Source: Bdellovibrionales bacterium (lineage in GTDB: Bacteria > Bdellovibrionota > JAFGOL01). From it: a DNA stretch of 32,436 nt. The stretch covers positions 1 to 32,436 of the forward strand of contig JAKIZQ010000004.1 in assembly GCA_022707945.1 (NCBI GenBank). The letters are read 5' to 3'. The translations under genes were made by a program, and so were the position numbers. Below, piece after piece: positions 24,736 through 32,436 of the stretch (position 1 is the first letter of the stretch; each line of letters starts with the position of its first letter). Under the pieces are notes generated by a model that worked only from the letters and a program-made list of their open reading frames with translations, searched no databases and was not told where the DNA came from.

Positions 24736-25390
24736 AACTGTGTTTAACGACCCTTGCACTAACAAGATATATAACGCCTTCTGATATATACTTTGCATGA
24801 TCACAGATCCTTTCAAGATGCTGTGCAACCAAAAACAACGACAAGGCTCTTGAAAGTGTACTTAGATCTTTAGCTATGTAATCCTCTACTAATTCTTTTT
24901 GTATCTTATTTCTAAGAAGATTTGCCTCTTTATCCATCTCTATTACTTTCTTTGCCAAAACAGCATCTCTATTAACAAAAGCATCAATAGTTGTTTTGAC
25001 CATGTTGATTGATAGGTCACTAAATATCGGTATATCTATAAGTGGTTTTAACAATGGTTTATCTGAAAGATCAATGGCTCTGTGAGCTATATTAACAGCA
25101 AGATCTGCAATACGTTCAAGCTCACCATTTATTTTCATGCCTGTTGTTATAAACCGAAGATCCCCTGCAAGAGGCTGTCTTCTTGCCAATAGCTCAACAG
25201 AAAAATCATCTATATCAAGCTCAAAAGCATCTATCTCTTGGTCTTTTTCTATTATTTTCTCAGCAAGAGATCTGTCTCTGTGTTTTACAGCTTCTATCGC
25301 TAAGTAAATAGATTCTTGTGTAAGAGCTGCCATTTTTAATATTTTATTATTCAGCTCGTTCAATTCTTTGTCAAATTTTCTGTCGACCAT
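24731..25390 (-). CDS. phoU: PhoU, regulator of phosphate signalling
   Basis: Cytoplasmic protein of 219 residues that links the Pst transporter to PhoR and keeps the regulon off when phosphate is plentiful. It has the two-repeat all-helical PhoU form, with metal-binding-type segments (FELDIDDFSVELLARRQPLAGDLR, INGELERIADLAVNIA) and later HLERICDHAKYIS. I start it at ATG 25388-25390, 5 nt after GGAGG; ATGs just upstream sit too close to that site. Last gene of the pstSCAB-phoU operon. Its stop codon lies in the right copy of the tRNA-Gln repeat. Confidence 0.95.
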   Translation of the reverse strand: MVDRKFDKELNELNNKILKMAALTQESIYLAIEAVKHRDRSLAEKIIEKDQEIDAFELDIDDFSVELLARRQPLAGDLRFITTGMKINGELERIADLAVNIAHRAIDLSDKPLLKPLIDIPIFSDLSINMVKTTIDAFVNRDAVLAKKVIEMDKEANLLRNKIQKELVEDYIAKDLSTLSRALSLFLVAQHLERICDHAKYISEGVIYLVSARVVKHSY

Positions 25391-25403
25391 CATAACCTCC
25401 GTA

Positions 25404-26165
25404 TTAACCAAACCTTCCTGTAATATAATCCTCTGTTATTTTAAACTCAGGATTTGTGAACATTAGATTAGTTCTATTATACTCTATAAGTTTCCCCATC
25501 ATAAAAAACGCTGTATAGTCAGATACCCTTGCCGCTTGTTGCATGTTGTGTGTAACTATTATTATTGTATATTTCTTTTTTAGTTCTTGTATAAGTTCCT
25601 CTATTTTTATAGTAGCAGTTGGATCCAAAGCAGAGGCTGGTTCGTCCATTAAAAGAATATCAGGCTCTACAGCTAAAGCTCTTGCAATACAAAGTCTTTG
25701 TTGCTGTCCTCCAGAAAGGTCAAAAGCACTTGCATTAAGCCTGTCCTTAACTTCTTCCCATAACGCCGCACCTTTTAAACTTTCTTCAATTCTTCTAGAT
25801 ATTAGATCTTTATTCTTGATACCGTTTATTCTTAATCCATACGCTACATTCTCAAAAATACTTTTTGGGAAAGGATTAGATTTTTGAAACACCATTCCAA
25901 CCTTTCTTCTTAGTTCAACAACATCTACGTCTTTATGTATTATATTCTCTCCATCAAGCATTATCTTTCCCTCATACCTTGCACCAAGTATAAGGTTATT
26001 CATAAGATTTATACTTCTAAGAAAAGTAGATTTACCACAACCAGAAGGACCGATAATCCCTGTCACAGAATTTTTTTCTATTTTAACATTTACATCAGTT
26101 AAAGCCCTTTTGTCGCCATAATAAAAATTAAAATCAATTACTTCTATTACTGGATCTTTTATCAT
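25404..26165 (-). CDS. pstB: Phosphate ABC transporter ATP-binding protein PstB
   Basis: ATPase of the high-affinity phosphate importer, 253 residues. Walker A is GPSGCGKST (39-47), the Q-loop [10 protein letters not shown] is at 91-100, the ABC signature LSGGQQQ at 150-156, Walker B LLMDEP at 171-176, and the H-loop is in [16 protein letters not shown]. The [10 protein letters not shown] and [10 protein letters not shown] forms are typical of PstB. It follows pstA by 1 bp and precedes phoU. Confidence 0.98.
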   Translation of the reverse strand: MIKDPVIEVIDFNFYYGDKRALTDVNVKIEKNSVTGIIGPSGCGKSTFLRSINLMNNLILGARYEGKIMLDGENIIHKDVDVVELRRKVGMVFQKSNPFPKSIFENVAYGLRINGIKNKDLISRRIEESLKGAALWEEVKDRLNASAFDLSGGQQQRLCIARALAVEPDILLMDEPASALDPTATIKIEELIQELKKKYTIIIVTHNMQQAARVSDYTAFFMMGKLIEYNRTNLMFTNPEFKITEDYITGRFG

Positions 26166-26166
26166 A

Positions 26167-27027
26167 TTACTCCTTCCTGTTCTTTCTTAAACGATATCTT
26201 AATATTATTGCACCAAGGTTCATCATGAATACTAGCGCAACAAGTACCATGGCTGTCCCATACGCTATAGGTCTTACTTCCATTATAGAATGATGTTGTG
26301 TTGCCATTATATAGAGGTGATATGGTAGCGCCATAAATTGATCAAAAACACCTTTTGGGAGATATGGAAGATAAAAAGCAACGCCGGTGAATAAAAGTGG
26401 AGCTGTTTCGCCAGCCGCTCTTGATAATCCGAGTATCGTACCTGTTAGCATCCCTGGTATTGCATATGGTATTACGTTAGTGCTTATTGCTTGCCATTTT
26501 GTTGCACCAAGAGCTAATGCACCTTCTCTAAAAGACATCGGTATATTTTTTAGAGCTTCCTCAGAAGCAGTAATAGTCATTGGCAATGTCATTAAACTTA
26601 AAGTTAAACCAGAAGCAAGAACACTTGTACCAATGTTCATTAGTTGCACAAACAGAACAACGCCGAATAATCCATAAACTATTGACGGCACTCCTGCCAA
26701 GTTCCTTATTGATATACGTATCAATCTTGTGAACCAATTTTGTTTTGCATATTCGTTAAGATATATTGCACAGCCCATGCCAAGAGGGATAGAAAAAATT
26801 GCTGTTATTATCGTTACAAGAAAGGTACCTATGATAGCAGGCATAATGCCACCTTCTGTCATGCCTTGTGTTGGTGATTTAATCAAAAAATCTATATTTA
26901 TAACGCTGTAACCATTGATTAATATATTGGTAAATATGACTATTATGATAAGTACAACCAACAGTAAACAAGCTGTTAGGATCATAAAACCAATCTTCTC
27001 TTTTATTCTATTGATATCTATCTTCAT
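26167..27027 (-). CDS. pstA: Phosphate ABC transporter permease PstA
   Basis: Inner-membrane permease of 286 residues with six predicted helices. The cytoplasmic coupling segment reads [24 protein letters not shown], and [16 protein letters not shown] carries the charged residues conserved in PstA. The start overlaps the end of pstC by 4 bp. It forms the heterodimeric channel with PstC and couples to PstB. Confidence 0.97.
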   Translation of the reverse strand: MKIDINRIKEKIGFMILTACLLLVVLIIIVIFTNILINGYSVINIDFLIKSPTQGMTEGGIMPAIIGTFLVTIITAIFSIPLGMGCAIYLNEYAKQNWFTRLIRISIRNLAGVPSIVYGLFGVVLFVQLMNIGTSVLASGLTLSLMTLPMTITASEEALKNIPMSFREGALALGATKWQAISTNVIPYAIPGMLTGTILGLSRAAGETAPLLFTGVAFYLPYLPKGVFDQFMALPYHLYIMATQHHSIMEVRPIAYGTAMVLVALVFMMNLGAIILRYRLRKNRKE

Positions 27028-27917
27028 CTTTTTTGTTTCTTGTTAAAAATTATTTCTGCGGCAAGGTTAACTGCAAATGTTATAAGGAATAGTGCTAACC
27101 CGACTACGAACAAAGCATAATAATGAGCAGTGCCATATGCCACTTCGCCAAGCTCTATGGCAATTACAGAAGTCATCGTCTTAACTGAATCGAATAAACT
27201 GTTGGGCATAGCTCCTGCACAGCCTGTAGCCATTAGCACAGTCATTGTTTCACCTATTGCTCTACCCATGCCAAGCATTGTGGCCGCAATAATACCAGAA
27301 GAAGCCGCAGGTATTCTTACTCTTATTATTGTTTGCCATTTTGTTGCACCCAAAGCCAACGACGCTTCTGTATATGATTTAGGAACACTTTTTAAGGCAT
27401 CCTCTGTAAGGCTTATTATCGTCGGCATAGCCATTATTCCAAGTAATATGGAACCATTTACTGCATTAAGACCGTCGGGAAGATCAAATACTTTAGCTAT
27501 ACTTGGTCCTATTAGAGTTATGCCTATAAAACCAATAACTACAGATGGGATACTTGCCAATATCTCTACAACTGGTTTTGCTATTTCTCTAACCCTATTG
27601 CTTGCGAGATCTGATATAAAAGCCGCGGCGCCAATGCTTATTGGCACAGCAAAGATCATTGCACCTAAGGTTACCAGTAGAGAGCTAACTAACATTGATA
27701 ACATCCCATATGATTCTCTAACATATGAGGTCGGGTTCCAATTAGAACTGAACAAGAATTCTTTTAAGGGTATTTGTTCAAAAGCCGGAAGAGAAGTCCA
27801 GATTAAAAGGACAAATATACCTAAAAGGACCAAGATAACTAAAACAGCATTAACGAGGAAGCCCCCATGAATGAGGGCTTCCTTTATCTTCTTTGAAAGA
27901 GGTAGTCTGTTCTTCAC
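27024..27917 (-). CDS. pstC: Phosphate ABC transporter permease PstC
   Basis: Inner-membrane permease of 297 residues with six helices. Typical segments are [24 protein letters not shown] (coupling helix), MLGMGRAIGETMTVLMATG and the N-terminal WNPTSYVRESYGMLSML periplasmic stretch. It overlaps both neighbours by 4 bp, so the operon is translationally coupled. Confidence 0.97.
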   Translation of the reverse strand: MKNRLPLSKKIKEALIHGGFLVNAVLVILVLLGIFVLLIWTSLPAFEQIPLKEFLFSSNWNPTSYVRESYGMLSMLVSSLLVTLGAMIFAVPISIGAAAFISDLASNRVREIAKPVVEILASIPSVVIGFIGITLIGPSIAKVFDLPDGLNAVNGSILLGIMAMPTIISLTEDALKSVPKSYTEASLALGATKWQTIIRVRIPAASSGIIAATMLGMGRAIGETMTVLMATGCAGAMPNSLFDSVKTMTSVIAIELGEVAYGTAHYYALFVVGLALFLITFAVNLAAEIIFNKKQKR

Positions 27918-28780
27918 TTAATACCTAAAACCTTGTTGTTCATCGCTCTTTGAGCTTTGCTTATTGGGAAGAAACCATGCTCTTCCATAAGTTTTGATCC
28001 ATCTACGCCTAATTCATATGAAATAAAATCCTTAACCTCTTTACTTATGTTGCCTTTTACATATTGATACAGAGGTCTTGATATTGGGTATTTGTTAGTA
28101 CTTATATTTAATTTAGTTGGCGCATAGGATTTTTCACCCTTTGCTTTAGAAATATTAAGAACTTTCACATCACTGGAATTTTTAACATAACCAGACCCAA
28201 CATATCCTATTGCAGATTTAGAATTCTTAACAGCCTCTACTATCTGAGCGTTACCGTTCATTTGTTTAACGTTGCCAGAAAAATCTGTCTTATTCAAAAT
28301 ATGTTCAATAAAAAAATCATAAGTACCAGAATTAGCCTGTCTTCCATACAAACTTATCTTTTCATCTTTACCACCAAGTTCTTTCCAATTCTTTATTTCA
28401 CCTTTAAAGATCTGTGCAAGTTGAGCCAGGCTTAATTCCTTAACGCTGTTATTCTTATTAACTATTATGCTTAAACCATCTATAGCTAGAGTTATCTCGT
28501 TAACAGTCCCTTTTGCTGCTGTTTTTTCTTTATCTTTTATATCTCTTGATGAATTAGCTATATCACAAGTGCCATTTATTAATGCCGCAATACCTGTACC
28601 AGAACCACCACCCGTCACAGATATTTTTTTCCCTTTATTCTTTAACATGTATTGCTCGGCCAATTCTTGAACTGTGTTGACCATGGTGTCTGAACCCTTT
28701 ATTTGTAGAACACCTTTTGTTTGAGCAAAAGCACTAGACGCAAACAAGATCATAATAAAAAACAGATTAGTCTTTTTCAT
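27914..28780 (-). CDS. pstS: Periplasmic phosphate-binding protein PstS
   Basis: Phosphate receptor of the Pst importer, 288 residues. A signal peptide (FFIMILFASSAFA) precedes the mature start TKGVLQIKGSDTMVN; phosphate-contact motifs GSDTM, GGGSGTGIAA, and RQANSGTYDFFIE are present. This is the shorter PstS type, fitting the PBP-like domain family. It is first in the operon, and a putative PhoB-box set lies just upstream. Confidence 0.97.
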   Translation of the reverse strand: MKKTNLFFIMILFASSAFAQTKGVLQIKGSDTMVNTVQELAEQYMLKNKGKKISVTGGGSGTGIAALINGTCDIANSSRDIKDKEKTAAKGTVNEITLAIDGLSIIVNKNNSVKELSLAQLAQIFKGEIKNWKELGGKDEKISLYGRQANSGTYDFFIEHILNKTDFSGNVKQMNGNAQIVEAVKNSKSAIGYVGSGYVKNSSDVKVLNISKAKGEKSYAPTKLNISTNKYPISRPLYQYVKGNISKEVKDFISYELGVDGSKLMEEHGFFPISKAQRAMNNKVLGIK

Positions 28781-28809
28781 AAATATTCCCTCCGAGACCT
28801 ATCTTATTA

Positions 28810-28854
28810 TTTATGTCTGAAGAGACTGTTACGCTTATGTGAAATCTGTGTGAA
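28810..28854 (-). promoter_or_regulatory. Pho-box-like direct repeats upstream of pstS
   Basis: On the minus strand TTCACA, N5, TTCACA, N5, GTAACA have an 11-bp period (28849-28854, 28838-28843, 28827-28832). A -10-like CATAAA follows after 11 bp (28810-28815) with no -35 box, the layout of PhoB-activated promoters. Confidence 0.65.
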
Positions 28855-28891
28855 AAATCATAATAACATCACCCAACAAGAACAAATACTT

Positions 28892-28945
28892 TTCACTAAA
28901 ATTTAACAATACCTTCATTAAAACTTAACAGTTAAGAAATATAAC
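28892..28945 (+). promoter_or_regulatory. Pho-box-like direct repeats upstream of the porin
   Basis: TTCACT, TTAACA, TTCATT and TTAACA are each separated by 5 bp, giving four 11-bp units (28892-28930). TATAAC (28940-28945) follows after 9 bp. The set faces away from the pstS set, so one 199-bp region probably serves both phosphate-starvation transcripts. Confidence 0.65.
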
Positions 28946-28979
28946 TTTACCAAAATTGATATCCACGGAGGATTAAACC

Positions 28980-30197
28980 ATGTTCTATCTAATCTTGTTT
29001 ACATCTTTACTATTTAACTCAAATGCCTCAACAAATTTGGATAATAAGGACGACCTGTTATTACATAAATTATTAGATAAAGGAATCATCTCACAAGAAG
29101 AAGCAGTAGAAATAAAAAACCAACAATCAACATGGATAGATAATCTAAAACCATCCGGAGACTTTAGGTTTAGGTTCCAAGACGATAATCCTGTTGGATA
29201 TGGCAGCAACAGAGACCGAGCAAGAATACGTTTACGAGGTAGGATAGAACCCAAAATAACTGATGACATAAAAGTTGGTGTAGGACTTGCCACTGGTTTT
29301 AATAACAACAATATAGACAATTTAACAGATAAAGACATCGCCAGGTCCACTAATCAAACTCTCGGAGACGGTTTTTCTAAAAAATCAATAAGTCTAGAAC
29401 TAGGTTATGCTGAATATACACCAGTAAGCTGGTTTGGATTGGTGCTTGGGAAATTTAAGAATCCAATATGGGAACCTGGGGACTTAATATGGGATACAGA
29501 TATAAATCCTGAAGGTGTTGCCTTAAAGTTTAAAAGCAAGTTAGACACAAATTTTGAGTTATTTGGCACTACTGATATTTTCTCTCTAGAAGAAAAAGGG
29601 AATGATCCAGATATAATAATGTATACTGCTCAAGCCGGCTTTAATCATAAAGCTACAGAAAAGTTTTCATATAAAGTCGGTTTTTCATACTATGGTTTTT
29701 CTGATCTTAAAGGCAAAAGATTAGATGGTAGTACTTTAAGTAATTCCATAAACAACGACCAAGAAGCTCTCTTACTATATAATTACAATAATATAATAGG
29801 AGCGGTAGAATTCATGTTTAAAAATCCATTTAACACAGAATTGCCATTGCTCTCTATCTTTATTGAATATGTGACAAATGCAAATAACAAAGTCCATGGC
29901 AATAATAAAAATGGATACATGATAGGAACTTTGTTCGGCAGTGAAAAGCTAAAAAAACTTTATGACTGGCAAATAAAATATAATTATGCCGTATTAGAGA
30001 AAGACTCTATCTTAGACATACTACCTGATTCAGATCGTTACTCAGGAAAAACGAACATGAGGGCACACGAACTTGCATTCAACTATGCTCTTGGTTCTAG
30101 TAACTGGATAGGATTAGATTTTTACTATGGAGAACAGCTTAAAGGACCAAAATTACCTGCGACCGTATTACAGCTTGATTGGAATCTACTTTTTTAA
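28980..30197 (+). CDS. Outer-membrane porin (Porin_5 type), probably phosphate-regulated
   Basis: Beta-barrel porin of 405 residues. A short signal peptide (FYLILFTSLLFNSNA) is followed by a helical segment (LLLHKLLDKGIISQEEAVEIKNQ), then the barrel start PSGDFRFRFQDDNP and strands with alternating residues (RARIRLRGRIEPKI). The C terminus ends in WNLLF, with the terminal aromatic residue used by BAM. PYGKF-type wording is present as VLGKFKNPIWEPGDLIWD. The family is seen in putative porins of delta-type and other bacteria. Its position behind Pho-like boxes and opposite pstS suggests a phosphate channel, like OprP in role though not clearly in sequence. GGAGG lies 8 nt before the ATG. Confidence 0.85.
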   Translation: MFYLILFTSLLFNSNASTNLDNKDDLLLHKLLDKGIISQEEAVEIKNQQSTWIDNLKPSGDFRFRFQDDNPVGYGSNRDRARIRLRGRIEPKITDDIKVGVGLATGFNNNNIDNLTDKDIARSTNQTLGDGFSKKSISLELGYAEYTPVSWFGLVLGKFKNPIWEPGDLIWDTDINPEGVALKFKSKLDTNFELFGTTDIFSLEEKGNDPDIIMYTAQAGFNHKATEKFSYKVGFSYYGFSDLKGKRLDGSTLSNSINNDQEALLLYNYNNIIGAVEFMFKNPFNTELPLLSIFIEYVTNANNKVHGNNKNGYMIGTLFGSEKLKKLYDWQIKYNYAVLEKDSILDILPDSDRYSGKTNMRAHELAFNYALGSSNWIGLDFYYGEQLKGPKLPATVLQLDWNLLF

Positions 30198-31943
30198 AGG
30201 TATATAAAAGCTAAAAGTTGAGCCAACACCCTCTACACTTTCAACAGAGACATCGCCTCCGTGTGCCTGAACTATATGCTTTACTATGGACAAGCCAAGG
30301 CCCGTACCGCCCAGATCCTTGGATCTGGCTTTATCGACCCTGTAAAATCTTTCAAAGATCCTTGGAAGATCTTTTTCTGGTATGCCTATCCCTGAATCTT
30401 GCACACTAATGACTACACGATCGCCCTTTGCTTCTGAGTAAACATTTATAACAGAATTTGAATCACTATATTTTATAGCGTTGTGTATAAGATTTATTAC
30501 AGCCTGACCAAGAAGAGCCTCGTCATATTTAACTTTAAGAGACCCCACATTGTTCTCTATCTTTATCCCCTTAATGTCTATTGCCTGTTTAACCCTGTCT
30601 ATTGATGTAGATATAAGATCTTTGATGTCTTTTTCCTCTAAATTAAGTTTAAACATCTCAGATTCTATTTTTGATAGGTCTAAAATATCATTTATTAAAG
30701 AAGCAAGCCTTGATGCTTCCATATTTATTATATTTATAAAATTATGTGCATTATCTTTATCACTAAGAGCCCCGTCTAAAAGGGTCTCTGCATAACCTTT
30801 AATACTAGATATGGGTGTTCTTAGCTCATGAGAAACATTAGCAACAAAGTCTCTTCTTATAGTCTCTAATTTTCTTAATTCTGTAATATCGCTAAAAACA
30901 AGTACTGCACCAAAAACATCATTATCCTTAACAACTGGTGAAGCATGTATCAAGAGCGTCTTGTTATATGGCATCAACAAATTCTCTTCTAAACTAAGAA
31001 CACCATCACTCCTCTTTATTACTTTCTCTGCTATATTCTGTATGTTTATGTTCCTTACAAGCTCTATTGGTTTTCTTCCCATTATATTAGTATCTTTTAT
31101 ATGTAACATTTCTTTTAAAGCTGTATTCATTAAAATAATATTACCGTTAAGGTCTATCGCCATAACACCTTCGAACATGCTCATTAGAACAGCCTCAAAT
31201 CTTGAGTTATTTGTAACGACTTCTTCCATTTTAGATTTAATGTTATCACGCATGGAGTTCAGAGCCTTGCCAAGCTCTCCTACTTCATCATTTTTGTTGT
31301 CGCTAAACTTTAGTGTAAGATCACCTGACGCCATCTCTAAGGCCTTCGAGGCTAATTCTCTTATCGGTCGTGATATTATATGAAAAACTAAGAGACCCAA
31401 TACAAGCGTCGCTATAAAAACTAAAGACAGTGAAACAAATAAAGCGCCTTCTATATCTTCTGATATTAAACTTATTTTTTCTATTGGTATGGATAATCTA
31501 AGAAAAGCTTTCTTATTGTTAACTATTATTGGCGTTGCATAATACAGAATATCTTTCTTTAAGGTGGTACTGAATCTTTTACTCCAACCTTCTCCATTCT
31601 TTATGGCGTCTTGTATCTCTGGTCTTTCTATATGATTATCTAATCTCAACATGTCTTTGTGTGAAAGATCTGTGTCTCCTATAACTGTTCCATTATGGTC
31701 TAATATTGTTATCCTCAAAGACAGGTCTTCGCCAATCTGATGGGCAAAATCCTCTAAAGACCCTTTTTCAGTACTAAAATTAGACAAAACATGTCTTATG
31801 GATATAGACTGTTTTTTAATATTATTTTTTAATTGCGAAAGATGATATCTGTTAAAACTAACATCTATATATATAAAAACAAACAACAAGGTAGCTGCCA
31901 TAATAGAACCAAAAGCTAAAAATAATTTGTAATGTAATTTCAT
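30186..31943 (-). CDS. phoR: PhoR sensor histidine kinase
   Basis: Inner-membrane kinase of 585 residues. Two membrane segments (about 8-26 and 165-188) flank a periplasmic sensor region; then come HAMP (ISRPIRELASKALEMASGDL), a PAS domain (FEAVLMSMFEGVMAIDLNGN), HisKA with phospho-acceptor His372 (VSHELRTP), and the ATPase domain with HNAIKYS, DSGIGIPEKD and GGTGLGLSIV. It overlaps phoB by 4 bp and ends 12 bp inside the porin's 3' end on the other strand. Domain order and context support PhoR. Confidence 0.95.
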   Translation of the reverse strand: MKLHYKLFLAFGSIMAATLLFVFIYIDVSFNRYHLSQLKNNIKKQSISIRHVLSNFSTEKGSLEDFAHQIGEDLSLRITILDHNGTVIGDTDLSHKDMLRLDNHIERPEIQDAIKNGEGWSKRFSTTLKKDILYYATPIIVNNKKAFLRLSIPIEKISLISEDIEGALFVSLSLVFIATLVLGLLVFHIISRPIRELASKALEMASGDLTLKFSDNKNDEVGELGKALNSMRDNIKSKMEEVVTNNSRFEAVLMSMFEGVMAIDLNGNIILMNTALKEMLHIKDTNIMGRKPIELVRNINIQNIAEKVIKRSDGVLSLEENLLMPYNKTLLIHASPVVKDNDVFGAVLVFSDITELRKLETIRRDFVANVSHELRTPISSIKGYAETLLDGALSDKDNAHNFINIINMEASRLASLINDILDLSKIESEMFKLNLEEKDIKDLISTSIDRVKQAIDIKGIKIENNVGSLKVKYDEALLGQAVINLIHNAIKYSDSNSVINVYSEAKGDRVVISVQDSGIGIPEKDLPRIFERFYRVDKARSKDLGGTGLGLSIVKHIVQAHGGDVSVESVEGVGSTFSFYIPLKK

Positions 31944-32436
31944 TTATCTTTAAACCTATAGCCTACACTTCTTATGGTCTCTATATTATCACCATATTTA
32001 CCTAACTTCTGTCTTAATCTTTTTATATGAGTATCTATGGTCCTTGTACTTATATCACCAGAAGCACCCCAAACTTTTTCAAGAAGATGTTCTCTTGTTT
32101 GAACCTGACCTTTGTTACTCAAAAGGTTTAACAAGAGTTTAAATTCCATTGCTGTGAGGTCTATTTTTTTTGTACCTAAAAATGCCTAACATCTATCTTT
32201 ATATCCCCAAATAGTATCAAATCTTGTTCAAATTCATCTCTCTTTAATATTGCTTTAACCCTTAGAACGAGTTCTCTAGGACTAAAAGGTTTGACCACAT
32301 AATCGTCTGCACCAAGCTCAAAACCAAGAACCTTATCAAGTTCCTCTCCCTTTGCAGTTAGCATTAATATCTTGGTTGTAGAAAATTTTTTATTACTCCT
32401 TATGCGCTTACATACTTCCAGCCCATCGATACCTGG
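31940..32436 (-). CDS. phoB: PhoB response regulator, 5' end outside window, apparent one-base deletion at 32178-32182
   Basis: OmpR-type regulator of the Pho regulon. Within the window are the end of the receiver domain ([44 protein letters not shown]) and the winged-helix DNA-binding domain ([44 protein letters not shown]). The frame ends in [12 protein letters not shown] and resumes as [13 protein letters not shown]. Adding one T to the run of five (minus strand, 32178-32182) restores a normal protein, so a sequencing or assembly error is likely. It overlaps phoR by 4 bp. Confidence 0.92.

Overview
The window comes from an A+T-rich Gram-negative bacterium. It encodes an outer-membrane porin, several lipobox lipoproteins and many signal-peptide proteins. 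The order pgpA-recA-recX-alaS, the DksA/TraR-type regulator and the DUF134/NifX-like pair would suit a deltaproteobacterium in the broad sense or a neighbouring phylum such as Deferribacterota. No marker here settles the taxonomy. Many genes appear to start with TTG, including alaS, pgpA, dnaJ, grpE, the FHA gene and probably the PBP1A gene.

Left half (1-16060, all on the minus strand): this is housekeeping. A tight run pgpA, recA, recX, alaS and a class A penicillin-binding protein has overlapping or nearly touching genes; the last is cut by the window edge and has a broken reading frame. Before it lie a twin-FHA protein, lon and a DksA/TraR zinc-finger regulator. Further upstream is a grpE-dnaK-dnaJ operon that ends in a large lipoprotein shaped like the PBP activator LpoA. 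No hrcA gene or CIRCE operator is visible at the operon's promoter.

Middle (16083-18619): this is the most unusual part. A tRNA-Glu(CUC) gene is followed by three short units of 852, 908 and 701 bp. Each ends in a diverged ~128-bp repeat whose last bases copy the 3' end of the tRNA. The cargo is a secreted protein of unknown function, a signal-peptidase-I-like protein whose catalytic serine position is glycine, and a RelE-type toxin with its antitoxin. At least two units have a left-end motif that is an inverted version of the start of the repeat. No recombinase is present. I read this as a tRNA-anchored array of integrase-less gene cassettes.

Beyond it (18620-24440) lie two paralogous secreted proteins, a DUF134 regulator with a NifX-family protein behind a palindromic promoter, a pair of small secreted proteins, a LysR regulator converging on an MFS transporter, and a tiny Ala/Pro-rich lipoprotein with a strong terminator. 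A second tRNA, tRNA-Gln(CUG), also has a displaced copy of its own 3' end 159 bp downstream, and that copy overlaps the phoU stop codon.

Right end (24731-32436): a complete phosphate-starvation locus. The genes pstS-pstC-pstA-pstB-phoU run leftwards. A Porin_5-type porin is divergent from pstS, and phoR-phoB converge on the porin. Between pstS and the porin are two opposing sets of 11-bp-period direct repeats that look like PhoB boxes. phoB is cut by the window edge and carries an apparent one-base deletion.
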